Shown one piece after another: positions 43,897-52,953 of a DNA stretch of 64,000 nucleotides; positions within the stretch are counted from its first letter, which is position 1; every line of letters begins with the position of its first letter. The position numbers and the translations under genes are program-made. The notes beneath the pieces were generated by a model. The model was not told the origin of the DNA and made no database searches. It saw only the letters and a program-made list of their open reading frames with translations. The stretch covers positions 21,011-85,010 of the forward strand of contig DATJTE010000059.1 of NCBI GenBank assembly GCA_035503715.1, in the 5' to 3' direction. This DNA is from OAS926 sp035503715. Its GTDB lineage: Bacteria; Pseudomonadota; Alphaproteobacteria; Rhizobiales; Rhizobiaceae.

Positions 43897-46800
43897 TCAG
43901 AATTCCTCGTAGGCGGTGATGATTGCTTCGATCTGGCTTGAATTCAGCCCGTCAACCTGAGCGGCCGTGAAGGCCTGCAACTGCTCACGGCTCAGCCCGT
44001 ATATGGCTTGAGCCGACAGGCCCGAAATCGCACCCGTGCCAATCGATGCGATGTCCTCCAGCGAGAACGCGGCGAGGTCCGAGCCATTGAGCGCGGCGAT
44101 CTGCTCGGCGGTCATCGCCGCGACTTGTGTCGGCGTCAGTGCTGCAATCTGTTCCGTGCTCATCGCGTCAATCTGCTGAACCGTCAGGCCCTTGATAGCC
44201 TTGGGGTCGAGGGCCGGAATCTGCTGCGCAGTCAGCGCCGTGATCTTATCCGTGCCAAACGTCGCGACCTGCAACGCATTCAGCGCGCCGAGCTGAAGAC
44301 TGGAAAGCACGCCGATCTGCGCGGGCGTAAGCGCCCGTATCTGGTAATAGCTCAGCTTGACGATCTGCGCCGGCTTCAAGGCTTCGATCTGGCCTGATGT
44401 CAGGCTGGCGATGCTGGCGGCCGAAAGTCCAGGGATCGCCGCCGCATCGATCGCTGCGATCCTCGCTGCATCGAAGGATTGCAGGGCGGCGGGGTTCAGC
44501 GCCTCCAACTGCGTGGCGGTCAGCGCGGCGATCTGTGTGGTCGAGAGTGCGCCAAGCTGTTCTGCCGTCAGCGCCGCGATTTGCGTCTGGCCCAAGCCGC
44601 GAATGGCGTTGGTGCCGATTGCACCGACCTGCTCCGGCGATAGGGCAGCAATATCGTCATTCGTCAGAGCCGCGGTCTGCGTAGCGGTGAGCGCTGCGAT
44701 CTGCGTTGTGCTCAGACCGCCGATCTGCGTCGCGCTCAGCGCGGTGATCTGCTCGGGCTTCAACGCCCCGACCTGCGCGGCGGTGAACGCCGAAATCTGC
44801 TCCGCGCTCAAGGCTGCGATGTGATCGGACGAGAGACCCGCGACGGCGGCCGCGTTGAGTGCTGCGATCTTCGCAGGCTCGAAGGTCTGCAAGGCCTCGA
44901 CGCTGAGAGCTGCGACCTGGGTTGCGCCGAGCGCGCCGATCTGCGGGGTGGTCAGGCTGTCGATCTGATTGGAGTCGAGCGCGGCGATCTGGGCCGCGGT
45001 CAATCCGGGAATAGCAGCCGGCTTCAGCGCGGCGATCTGATCGAGGGAAAATGCCGTGACGACTTCGGTGCCGATAAGCGAAATCTGGGTCGCGGTCAGA
45101 GCGCCGATTTGCGCGTCTGTCAGGATTTGACGCTGGCCGGCCGACATGGCGCTGATCTGGCTGGGCCGCAACGCCGCGATCTGGGCTGGAGTCAAAGCCG
45201 CGACCTGCTCCAGGTCGAGCGCAGCGACGGTCTCATCCGGCAGGCCGGTGATCGACGCCGGTTTGATCGCGGCGATCTCGGATGGCGCGAACGTCTCGAC
45301 CGCGCCAGCGCCCAGAGCTCCAATCTGCGTGGCGGTCAACGCCGCGATCTGCGTGGCCGAAAGGGCTTCGATCCGGTCGAGCGGCAGCGCGCTGATCTGC
45401 ACGGCGCTCAACCCGGAGAGCGCCTTCGGATCGAGGGCGGCTATGTGGCTGGCCGGCAGCGAGGCAATCTCGTCAGCGCTAAGCACAGCAAGCTGAGTCG
45501 AGGTCAGCGCCGACACCCGATCGGTCGAAAGGGCGGCAATCTGCGTCGGCGTGAGCGCCGCCACCTGGCTCGGCTTCAGCGCGCCGATCTGGGCTTTCGT
45601 CAGTGCGCCGATCTGGTCGAGGCTAAGCGCGGCAATGCTCTCGGCCGTCAGGCCCATGATGGCAGTGATCCTGATCGCCGCGATATCCTCCGACGAAAAC
45701 GTCACGATCTCATCCGGAGAAAGCGCTGCGAGTTGCATGGCAGTCAGCGCGGCAACCTGATTCGTGGTCAGCGCTTCAGCCTGCGTAGCGTTCAGGGCCG
45801 CGAATTGCGTGCCGGAGAGCGCCGTAACCGCCTTGGTGTCGAGCGCCGCGATCTGCTCCGCGGACAGGGCTTCCATGGCGGCTGTACTCACCGACGCGAT
45901 TTGCGTCGACGACAGATATTTGATCTGCGTCGGCGTAAGCGCGGCGAATTGCTCGAGCGTCAACGCTGCGATCTGTGCAGGCTTCAGCGCAGCGATTTGC
46001 GTCGACGAAAGCGCGGCAACCTGCTCGGCGTTCATCGATGCAATGACCGCGGCTGACAGGCCGCCGATGGATGCCGGCTTGATCGCGGTGATGTCAGATG
46101 TCGAAAAGGCTTCGAACGCGGCTGGCGTCAGGCCAGCGAGTTGCGCAGCGCTCAGCGCTCCGATCTGCGTGGACGAAAGCGCATCGATCTGTGTCGTGCC
46201 CAAGGTGGCGATCTGCGCCGCTGTCAGGCCGCTTATGGCCTTGCTGCTGAGCGCCGCGATCTGCTCCGTCGACAGAGCGGCCAACTGGTCGGCACCAAAG
46301 GCGCTGATATGGGCATTGTTCAGCGCCCGCGTTTGCGTGATCGTGAGGGCGCCGATCTGATCGGGCGTCAGCCCGGCGATTTGCGCCGGCTTGAGCGCCG
46401 CGATCTGTCCGGTCGTGAGTGCCGATATCTGATCCGGTCCGAGGGAGACGATGCTGCCGGCAGAAAGTCCTGTGATCGCAGCCGGCTTGAGCGCGGCGAT
46501 CTCTGCCGGCGTGAATGTCTCCAGCGCCGCGGTGCTGAGCGCCCCCACCTGCTTCGCGCTCAAGGCGGAGATTTGCGCCGGCGTGAGCGCGTCGGCCTGA
46601 TCGACCGTGATGCCGGCGATCTGCGCCAGGGTGAGACCGGGAATGGCTTTCGTGCTGAGCGCTGAAATCTGGCTAGGCGCCAAAGTTGCAAGAGTTTCGA
46701 CGCTGAGCGTGGCAAGCTGCGCCGAGGTCAGCGCGCCGATCTGTGCCGGCGTAAACTCGCTGAGCTGCGTGGTGGTGAATGCAGAGACCTGGCTTGGCTT

Positions 46801-47973
46801 CAGCGCAACGATCTGCGCGGACGTGAGCCCCGAAATCTGATCCAGGTTGAGGGCCGCGGTCTGCGCGGACGACAAGCCTGACAGCGCCGTCGGCTTGACC
46901 GCGGCAATATCCGAAGCCGAAAAGGTTTCGAGCGCTGCGGCGGAAAAAGCGGCCAGTTGTTTGGCGCTCAAACTCGCGATCTGGGACGGGGTCAGGGTAT
47001 CGACCTGATCGGCGGTGAGAACGCCGACCTGTGCGACCGTCAGTCCAGCCACGGCCTTGATGCTGATGGCAGCAATTTGCTCCGGGGAGAAGGCCGCGAT
47101 CTGATCGGTGCTCAGCGCGGCAATCTGCGCAGCCGTCAGGGCGCCGACCTGCGTGGGCGTCAGCGCAGCCAGTTGTGCCGGGGTTAAGGCTGCAGCCTGG
47201 GCGGGTTTCAGAACGATGATCTGGCCCGTCGTCAATCCGGATATCTGCTCGGCGCTGAGGGCCGCGATGCTCTCACTCGGCAGTGCCGCCAGCGAGGCGG
47301 GCTTGATCGCTGCGATCTCCGCAGCCGAGAACGTGCCGATATCCGCAGCGTCGAGTGTTGCGACGTGCACGGTGCTCAGTGCCGCGATTTGCGCCACGGA
47401 CAGCGCGCCGATCTGAGACGAGCTCATGGCCTGGAATTGGCTCGCGCTCATGACCGCGATCTGGCTTGGCTTCAGCGCGGCGACCTGCTCCTCGCTCAGC
47501 AATGCGATCGCGTCCGCCGACAAGGCCCGAATGGCGCTCGGCGTGATGGCCGCGATGTCGGCGGGCGAGAAGGTCTCGATCAGCTCGGCGCCCATGGCCG
47601 CGACCTGGCTCGACGTCAGGCTGGCGACCTGCGATGAGGTCAGGGCTTCCGCCTGGTCGGTGCTCAGGCTTGCGATCTGGGTGCTGGCGAGCGCGGCCAC
47701 CTGCGACGTCGCGAGATTGGAAATCCGGTCCGTCGCCAGGGCGTCGATCTGCTCCAGCGTCAGGCCTTTGATCGCCGAGGGTGCAATCGCTGACACCTGC
47801 TGGGTCGTGAGTGCAGCGACGCTGTCGGTCTGCAGGGCAGCGACCTGGCTCGAGGAGAGCGCCTTGATCTGCGTGGTGGAGAGTTCCGCCACATCCTCTT
47901 CTTCCCACGACGCGATGGTCGAGGGAGGCAGCGCTCGTATTTGGCTGGCGGTAAGCGAAGAGATGGTGGACAA
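43897..47973 (-). CDS. Giant octapeptide-repeat protein 1 (1358 residues)
   Basis: The whole product is a tandem array of about 169 eight-residue units, consensus A-L-[ST]-x-x-Q-[IV]-x, with hydrophobic residues at positions 2 and 7. Unit classes recur every 17 units (136 residues): a K-P unit (ALKPAQIA), a K-A unit (ALSTKAIP), an ALETF / EIAA pair and a GLT unit. I see no Cys and one Trp (SWEEEDV). No signal peptide or membrane segment. It starts with TTG at 47973, supported by alignment with the second giant (both begin near I-S-S-L-T-x-x-Q-I-R) and by GGGG nine bases upstream. S/T-x-x-Q looks like a helix N-cap box, so a solenoid of very short helices is possible, but this is inference. 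Function unknown; exported adhesin-like protein is one idea. Confidence 0.85.
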   Translation of the reverse strand: MSTISSLTASQIRALPPSTIASWEEEDVAELSTTQIKALSSSQVAALQTDSVAALTTQQVSAIAPSAIKGLTLEQIDALATDRISNLATSQVAALASTQIASLSTDQAEALTSSQVASLTSSQVAAMGAELIETFSPADIAAITPSAIRALSADAIALLSEEQVAALKPSQIAVMSASQFQAMSSSQIGALSVAQIAALSTVHVATLDAADIGTFSAAEIAAIKPASLAALPSESIAALSAEQISGLTTGQIIVLKPAQAAALTPAQLAALTPTQVGALTAAQIAALSTDQIAAFSPEQIAAISIKAVAGLTVAQVGVLTADQVDTLTPSQIASLSAKQLAAFSAAALETFSASDIAAVKPTALSGLSSAQTAALNLDQISGLTSAQIVALKPSQVSAFTTTQLSEFTPAQIGALTSAQLATLSVETLATLAPSQISALSTKAIPGLTLAQIAGITVDQADALTPAQISALSAKQVGALSTAALETFTPAEIAALKPAAITGLSAGSIVSLGPDQISALTTGQIAALKPAQIAGLTPDQIGALTITQTRALNNAHISAFGADQLAALSTEQIAALSSKAISGLTAAQIATLGTTQIDALSSTQIGALSAAQLAGLTPAAFEAFSTSDITAIKPASIGGLSAAVIASMNAEQVAALSSTQIAALKPAQIAALTLEQFAALTPTQIKYLSSTQIASVSTAAMEALSAEQIAALDTKAVTALSGTQFAALNATQAEALTTNQVAALTAMQLAALSPDEIVTFSSEDIAAIRITAIMGLTAESIAALSLDQIGALTKAQIGALKPSQVAALTPTQIAALSTDRVSALTSTQLAVLSADEIASLPASHIAALDPKALSGLSAVQISALPLDRIEALSATQIAALTATQIGALGAGAVETFAPSEIAAIKPASITGLPDETVAALDLEQVAALTPAQIAALRPSQISAMSAGQRQILTDAQIGALTATQISLIGTEVVTAFSLDQIAALKPAAIPGLTAAQIAALDSNQIDSLTTPQIGALGATQVAALSVEALQTFEPAKIAALNAAAVAGLSSDHIAALSAEQISAFTAAQVGALKPEQITALSATQIGGLSTTQIAALTATQTAALTNDDIAALSPEQVGAIGTNAIRGLGQTQIAALTAEQLGALSTTQIAALTATQLEALNPAALQSFDAARIAAIDAAAIPGLSAASIASLTSGQIEALKPAQIVKLSYYQIRALTPAQIGVLSSLQLGALNALQVATFGTDKITALTAQQIPALDPKAIKGLTVQQIDAMSTEQIAALTPTQVAAMTAEQIAALNGSDLAAFSLEDIASIGTGAISGLSAQAIYGLSREQLQAFTAAQVDGLNSSQIEAIITAYEEF

Positions 47974-48162
47974 GACAGCGCCCCTGCTGACGATCTGATT
48001 TGTCCGACGGCGCGTTGTTCACATACCGGCGGACAATGCACCGACACAGCCGTCAAAGTTTCCTTTGGCGGCGCGGTCTCACACTGAAGGCGTTAACTTG
48101 TGCGAAGCTGAACCAGGCTGCTCAGAAACGGGTCCGCGGTTCAGGCCGCAGATGCGAGCCGA

Positions 48163-48345
48163 TCAATGCTCAGACCGCTTCTCCGCCGCGCGGTTGGCCG
48201 CATCGGCCGTCAGTTCGCAATGCTCGACATGCTTGGCCAGTGCATCCTTGGACAGGATCGCGCTGATCGTGCAGATGTCGCGGTTCTGGAATTTCGGCAT
48301 CCGCTGCAGTTCCTGGAGCCGCGAGAGAAGTGCGCCACGCGTCAT
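48163..48345 (-). CDS. Small protein downstream of minE
   Basis: 60 residues from an ATG at 48345 with GGAGACC spaced 4 bases ahead. Sequence MTRGALLSRLQELQRMPKFQ then a charged helix; one Cys pair (DICTIS, EHCELT). No family recognised. It follows minE by 95 bases on the same strand. The strong SD supports it, but it could be spurious. Confidence 0.5.
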   Translation of the reverse strand: MTRGALLSRLQELQRMPKFQNRDICTISAILSKDALAKHVEHCELTADAANRAAEKRSEH

Positions 48346-48440
48346 AATAGGTCTCCTTCGGGTCGGCGGCGAGCGCCGTTATGAATCTGCCGGAATCATT
48401 CGGGCGGCGGAATGTCCGCCGCCCGAGAACGATTGGTGCG

Positions 48441-48707
48441 TCAGGCCGCGCGAACTTCGACGGCGACCGGCACCTCGATGTCGATGTCCAGCGTCGAAAC
48501 CTTTTCGCCGCGGTCCATCTTCACGTTCACCTTGTCGCGGTCGATCGTCACATGTTTGGCGATCACGGCGAGGATCTCTTCGCGCAGGATCGCGACCAGA
48601 TCCGGTTTGCCGCCGACGATCGTTCGTTCGTGCGCCAGCAGGATCTGCAGGCGTTCGCGCGCTTTCGGCGCCGAATTCCCGCGGTTGAAGAAGTTGAGGA
48701 TTTTCAT
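48441..48707 (-). CDS. minE: Cell division topological specificity factor MinE
   Basis: 88 residues with the anti-MinCD N-terminal helix region (ARERLQILLAHERTIV) and the topological domain (LREEILAVIAKHVTIDRDKVNVKMDRGEKVSTLDIDIEVP). MinE drives pole-to-pole oscillation of MinD so that MinC blocks division at the poles. Its start overlaps the minD stop by 4 bases. Confidence 0.95.
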   Translation of the reverse strand: MKILNFFNRGNSAPKARERLQILLAHERTIVGGKPDLVAILREEILAVIAKHVTIDRDKVNVKMDRGEKVSTLDIDIEVPVAVEVRAA

Positions 48708-49519
48708 GCGGCCCTCCGCGTGAACAATTTGCCGAAGATGCCCTGCTTTTCGCCAGGGATGGTGACCGGGAGCGTTTCGCCGGCCAGGCGGCGCGCGGCT
48801 TCGCCATAGGCGATTGCGGGCGCGCTGCGCGGGTCAGCGAGCGTAACGGGTGAGCCGAGGTTCGACGCGCGCAGCACGTCCATACTCTCGGGGATGATGC
48901 CGAGCAGCGGGATCGACAGGATCTCCAGCACGTCATCAACCTTGAGCATGTCGCCGCGGTCGGCGCGGGCCGCGTTGTAGCGGGTGAGAAGCAGGTGCTT
49001 CTCCATCCGCTCGCCGCGCTCGGCCTTGAGCGTCTTGGAGTCCAGGATGCCGATGATGCGGTCGGAATCGCGCACCGACGAGACTTCCGGATTGGTCACG
49101 ACCACCGCGGCGTCGGCATGGCGCATAGCAAGCGTGGCGCCACGCTCGATGCCGGCCGGGCTGTCGCAGATGATCCAGTCGAAATAGCGCTGGAGCAGTT
49201 CCATCACCTGCTCGACACCTTCTTCGGTCAGCGCATCCTTGTCGCGGGTCTGCGATGCCGGCAGCAGGAAGAGCGTCTCGAGCCGCTTGTCGCGGATCAG
49301 CGCCTGCGGCAGCTTCGCATCGCCCTGGATGACGTTGACGATGTCGTAGACGACGCGGCGTTCCGCACCCATCACGAGGTCGAGATTGCGCAGGCCGACG
49401 TCGAAGTCGACGACAACCGTCTTTTCGCCGCGCTGCGCGAGCGCGGCGCCGAGGGCAGCGGTGGAGGTCGTCTTGCCGACTCCGCCTTTGCCAGATGTAA
49501 CCACAATAGTTTTCGCCAT
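48704..49519 (-). CDS. minD: Septum site-determining ATPase MinD
   Basis: 271 residues. Deviant Walker A KGGVGKT (residues 11-17; K11 and K16) and the C-terminal amphipathic membrane-targeting helix (KQGIFGKLFTRR) are both visible, together with the MinD-type DSPAGIERGA. ATP-bound MinD dimers bind the membrane and recruit MinC and MinE. Located 37 bases after minC and overlapping minE by 4 bases. Confidence 0.96.
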   Translation of the reverse strand: MAKTIVVTSGKGGVGKTTSTAALGAALAQRGEKTVVVDFDVGLRNLDLVMGAERRVVYDIVNVIQGDAKLPQALIRDKRLETLFLLPASQTRDKDALTEEGVEQVMELLQRYFDWIICDSPAGIERGATLAMRHADAAVVVTNPEVSSVRDSDRIIGILDSKTLKAERGERMEKHLLLTRYNAARADRGDMLKVDDVLEILSIPLLGIIPESMDVLRASNLGSPVTLADPRSAPAIAYGEAARRLAGETLPVTIPGEKQGIFGKLFTRRAA

Positions 49520-49556
49520 TTCCCTTCTCCAGCCCAGTTCTATGTTTGTGTCAGGC

Positions 49557-50309
49557 TCAATTCAGCGTTTCGGCCATGATCGCGTCGCCTTCCAGCCAGA
49601 GCTGGACAGCCTGTCCGCGCAGCTTGCGGTCCATGTCGTCGGCGGTCTTGTAGAGACCGTCGATCGCCAGCAGCTCGGCCTCGAGCTTGCGGCAGAAGAT
49701 GCGTGCCGAACCGTTGCCGACCGTCCCGGCCAGCGCGCGTCCGCGCAGCGTGCCGTAGACATGGATCGAGCCGCCCGCGATGACTTCCGCGCCTGAGGCG
49801 ACCGAACCGAGAATGGTGACGTCCCCTTCGGGGAAGATGATGGACTGGCCGGAGCGCACCGGCTCCCGCACGATGATCGACGGAATGGGCCGGCCCGGCA
49901 TCGGGTCCGGCGAAACCGCCAGCGTTCCAGGCTTTTCGGCGTTCGGCAGGGCGCTCTTCTCGCCCGTCTCGGCGGCCGGCGCTTCGAAATCGGGGCCGGG
50001 ACGGCCGCCCTTCATGGCTGGCGGCATGCCGGGCCCGAGCAGCGACGGACGCGCGCCTTCGATGCCCATGATCCAGACATTGCGCTTGCCGAGTTCGGCG
50101 AGCAGCTCTTTCAGTTGCGCCTTGGTGATGTCGCAGTTTTCGAGGTCGAGGGCGACCGGGCGGCCGAGGAAGAAACCGGCGGAGCGGGAGGCGAGGTCAT
50201 CCAGCCTGGCGAGCCAGTTTTCGACCGGCAATTCTGGGGCAAGAGTGAGGGCGAGGAAGGACCGGCCCTTGAGGCGAATGGCGCGCGTGTCTGTTAGCGG
50301 TTCGGTCAT
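49557..50309 (-). CDS. minC: Septum site-determining protein MinC
   Basis: 250 residues from the ATG at 50309 (MTEPLTDTRAIRLKGRSF); the frame is open 60 more codons, but that part is not MinC-like. An N-terminal FtsZ-inhibiting domain (1-100), a Pro/Gly-rich linker (about 105-150) and the C-terminal beta-helix that binds MinD (VRSGQSIIFPEGDVTILGSVASGAEVIAGG region). The SD is weak. Heads the minCDE operon. Confidence 0.93.
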   Translation of the reverse strand: MTEPLTDTRAIRLKGRSFLALTLAPELPVENWLARLDDLASRSAGFFLGRPVALDLENCDITKAQLKELLAELGKRNVWIMGIEGARPSLLGPGMPPAMKGGRPGPDFEAPAAETGEKSALPNAEKPGTLAVSPDPMPGRPIPSIIVREPVRSGQSIIFPEGDVTILGSVASGAEVIAGGSIHVYGTLRGRALAGTVGNGSARIFCRKLEAELLAIDGLYKTADDMDRKLRGQAVQLWLEGDAIMAETLN

Positions 50310-50488
50310 TTTTCTTAACGTTCCCTTGCCAGTTATGGGTATCGGGAACATGGTTAACCGGCGGTTAATATGAGGCCGCCAGCGATAGATTCTGTAAAGG
50401 ATTTGATCGCCGGGCGAGGATGCCGCCTCGCCCGAAATGGAGCTGCTTTGGGCTGTTGCGCCATCCCGACTGCGGATATCATCGGACA

Positions 50489-51547
50489 ATGAAACTCCGT
50501 CAGCGCATCGGCTTCTGCACTTCGGCGGACGGCACCCGCATCGCGGTTGCGTCGTGCGGCGAGGGGCAGGTGATTCTGCGTGCCGCCCACTGGCTGAGCC
50601 ATGTCGACTACGATCTCGAAAGCCCGGTCTGGCGGCCTTGGCTGCAGGCGCTTTCGGCCCGCAACCGGTTCGTACGTTATGATCCGCGCGGCTGCGGCCT
50701 GTCCGACCGGCATGTCGCCGACCTGTCCATCAACGCCTGGAATGCCGATCTGGAAGCGGTGGCGGCGTCGATCGAGGAGCCGCGTTTCGTCCTTCTCGGC
50801 CTCTCGCAGGGCGGCGCGCTCGCGATAGTCTACGCGCTGATGCATCCCGAGCGCGTGTCGCATCTGGTGCTGCTCAACGCCTACGGTCAAGGCGGGCGTG
50901 CCCGAGCGAAGACGGAGGCGGAACGGCTCGAAGCCGAAACACTGGTCAATTTCATCCGCATCGGCTGGGGACGCGACAATCCGGCCTTCTGCCAGTTCTT
51001 CACCAACCTCTTCATCCCGGACGGGACGCCCGAACAGCATCGCTGGTGGGGCGATCTCGAGCGTGTGACGGCGAGCCCCGACGTCGCCGCGCAACTGCTT
51101 TGGCACATGCAGGGGTTCGACGTGCTCGACCTGGCGGCGAAGCTCCGCGTCCCGACATTGATCGCGCATAGCCGTGGAGACATGCGCGTGCCGTTCGATG
51201 AAGGTTGCAAGCTTGCGGCCGCGATCCCAGGCGCGCGTTTCATCACGCTTGAAAGCAAGAACCACGTGCTTCTGCCGGACGAGCCGGCATGGAGCGTGTT
51301 CCACGGCGAACTCGCCAGCTTCCTCGGCCAGGACCAGCCCAGCCAGCCGCGCGCCGCCCGCGACGCTGGCCTGACACCCGCCGAGGCTGCCATCCTCGAC
51401 CTCGTCGCCGAGGGGCTCGACAACCGGGCCATCGCGGACCGCCTCGGCAAGAGCGTCAAGACAGTGCGCAACCAGCTCTCGGTGATCTTCAGCAAGCTTG
51501 GCGTGCACAGCCGCTCGCAGGCGATCGTCAAGACCTTGGCGCGCTGA
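50489..51547 (+). CDS. Alpha/beta hydrolase fused to LuxR-type DNA-binding domain
   Basis: 352 residues from the ATG at 50489 (MKLRQRIGFCTSADGTRIAV). Residues 1-270 form an alpha/beta hydrolase with oxyanion and nucleophile region LLGLSQGGALAIVYAL; the Ser in GLSQG and a late His (NHVLL) could complete a triad. Residues about 290-350 are a LuxR/NarL helix-turn-helix (LTPAEAAILDLVAEGLDNRAIADRLGKSVKTV). This fusion occurs in regulators that may use a hydrolase-like fold to sense a small molecule. Divergent from minC; next to a methyltransferase gene it may regulate. Confidence 0.88.
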   Translation: MKLRQRIGFCTSADGTRIAVASCGEGQVILRAAHWLSHVDYDLESPVWRPWLQALSARNRFVRYDPRGCGLSDRHVADLSINAWNADLEAVAASIEEPRFVLLGLSQGGALAIVYALMHPERVSHLVLLNAYGQGGRARAKTEAERLEAETLVNFIRIGWGRDNPAFCQFFTNLFIPDGTPEQHRWWGDLERVTASPDVAAQLLWHMQGFDVLDLAAKLRVPTLIAHSRGDMRVPFDEGCKLAAAIPGARFITLESKNHVLLPDEPAWSVFHGELASFLGQDQPSQPRAARDAGLTPAEAAILDLVAEGLDNRAIADRLGKSVKTVRNQLSVIFSKLGVHSRSQAIVKTLAR

Positions 51548-51701
51548 TCCGCGCATATCGCGGGCGACGGGGCATCAGTCCCATATCTTGCAAGATTATA
51601 TCGCTCGCGCGGGACATCCGCCTCATGCGCCTCGTTACGGCTGATCCGATCCTCCAACGATGGAGCGGCACGACGCCCTCTGGCAAGGAGGAGAGTTTCA
51701 C

Positions 51702-52751
51702 ATGACACAAATCAACGAAACGACGCTCAACGAACTCGTGGGCCGCATCCTGGGCGATCTCGGCGGCGCCGTCAGCGTGCCGCTGGTGCGGATCGGCGAT
51801 GCACTTGGCCTCTACGGCACGCTGAAGCGGCTTGGACCCGTCAAGGCCGAGGCGCTTGCCGAAGCTGCCGGCTGCGCGCCCCGCTATGTGCGCGAGTGGC
51901 TGTCGGCTCAGGTGGCCTCCGGTTATGTCCATCATGAGCAGGGGAAGTTCTCGCTGACACCCGAACAGGCGTTCATCTTCGCCGAGCCCGACAGCCCGGT
52001 GAATCTGATCGGCGCGTTCGACACCGCCGCCGCGATGGTCGAAAACCAGCCGAAGGTGCAGGCGGCGTTCAAGACCGGGCGCGGTGTCGCCTGGGGCGAG
52101 CAGGCCGGTTGCATGTTCTGCGCCGTGGCGCGGCTGTTCCGGCCTGGCTATGTGAACGCGCTGGTGCAGGATTGGCTGCCGGCGCTCGACGGCGTCGCCG
52201 ACAGGCTGAAGACCGGCGCCAAGGTCGCCGATGTCGGCTGCGGCCACGGGCTGTCGACGATCCTGATGGCACAGGCGTTCCCGAAATCGCACTTCACCGG
52301 CATCGACTTCCACGAGGCTTCAGTCGCGGCTGCTACCGCTCACGCGCGAGCGCACGGCGTAACGAATGTGGATTTCGAGGTTGGCCGTGCGCAGGATTTT
52401 GCCGGGCGCGACTTCGATCTGATCACCTGCTTCGACTGCCTGCACGACATGGGCGACCCCAAGGGAGCAGCGGCACACATCCGCAAGGCCCTGAAAAAGG
52501 GTGGCACGTGGATGGTGGTCGAGCCGGTCGCCGGCGACGCACTGGAAGACAACATCAATCCGGTCGGACGGCTCTATTATTCGGCTTCGACGATGATCTG
52601 CGTTCCCACCTCGCTAGCGCAGGAAACCGGGCTGGCACTCGGCGCGCAAGCCGGAGAGAAGCGGCTGACCGAGGTGATCCTGTCGGGCGGCTTCACGCAG
52701 GTCCGCCGGGCGGCGCAGACGCCGCTCAACATGGTGCTCGAAGCGACCTGA
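51702..52751 (+). CDS. SAM-dependent methyltransferase with N-terminal winged helix (copy 2)
   Basis: 349 residues from the ATG at 51702 (MTQINETTLNELVGRIL), with GGAGGAGAG ahead; the frame is open 14 codons upstream. Same architecture as the gene at 34381: LGDALGLYGTL-type helix region, RYVREWLSAQVASGYV, motif I VADVGCGHGLSTILMAQAFP and DCLHDMGDP. The two share long identical stretches, including near the C-terminus (QTPLNMVLEA versus ETPFNMVLEA), so they are paralogues. Downstream of the hydrolase-LuxR regulator. Confidence 0.88.
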   Translation: MTQINETTLNELVGRILGDLGGAVSVPLVRIGDALGLYGTLKRLGPVKAEALAEAAGCAPRYVREWLSAQVASGYVHHEQGKFSLTPEQAFIFAEPDSPVNLIGAFDTAAAMVENQPKVQAAFKTGRGVAWGEQAGCMFCAVARLFRPGYVNALVQDWLPALDGVADRLKTGAKVADVGCGHGLSTILMAQAFPKSHFTGIDFHEASVAAATAHARAHGVTNVDFEVGRAQDFAGRDFDLITCFDCLHDMGDPKGAAAHIRKALKKGGTWMVVEPVAGDALEDNINPVGRLYYSASTMICVPTSLAQETGLALGAQAGEKRLTEVILSGGFTQVRRAAQTPLNMVLEAT

Positions 52752-52809
52752 GGTCAGATAGCGCCGTGCGCTGCATCGAGACCTGATCGTTGATGCGGAC
52801 AGGCGCGGC

Positions 52810-52900
52810 ACGAACGCCTCTCTCCCCCGAGTTGGAGAGAGGTGGATCGTCACGCTATCTCGCGCCGGCGGCGAAGCTGAGACCGCTCCCCGCATTCCAG
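52810..52900. repeat. Partial palindromic element, type A-like
   Basis: CTCTCTCCCCCGAGTTGGAGAG-type hairpin followed by GCCGGCGGCGAAGC, resembling the right part of the 23037-23211 element (GGAGAGGTGG then GCGGCGGCGAAGCC). It occupies part of the 202-base gap before the RTX gene. Confidence 0.4.
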
Positions 52901-52953
52901 CGCGAGATGACGCGCGCCGAGGCCGAAATTTTTGACCTGTCCGGAGGACTCTC

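Noticed and set aside
44821..46056. 411-codon plus-strand frame of repeats rich in RR, GD and L
   Set aside because: Reverse complement of the octad array; the regular 24-base period keeps the opposite frames free of stops.
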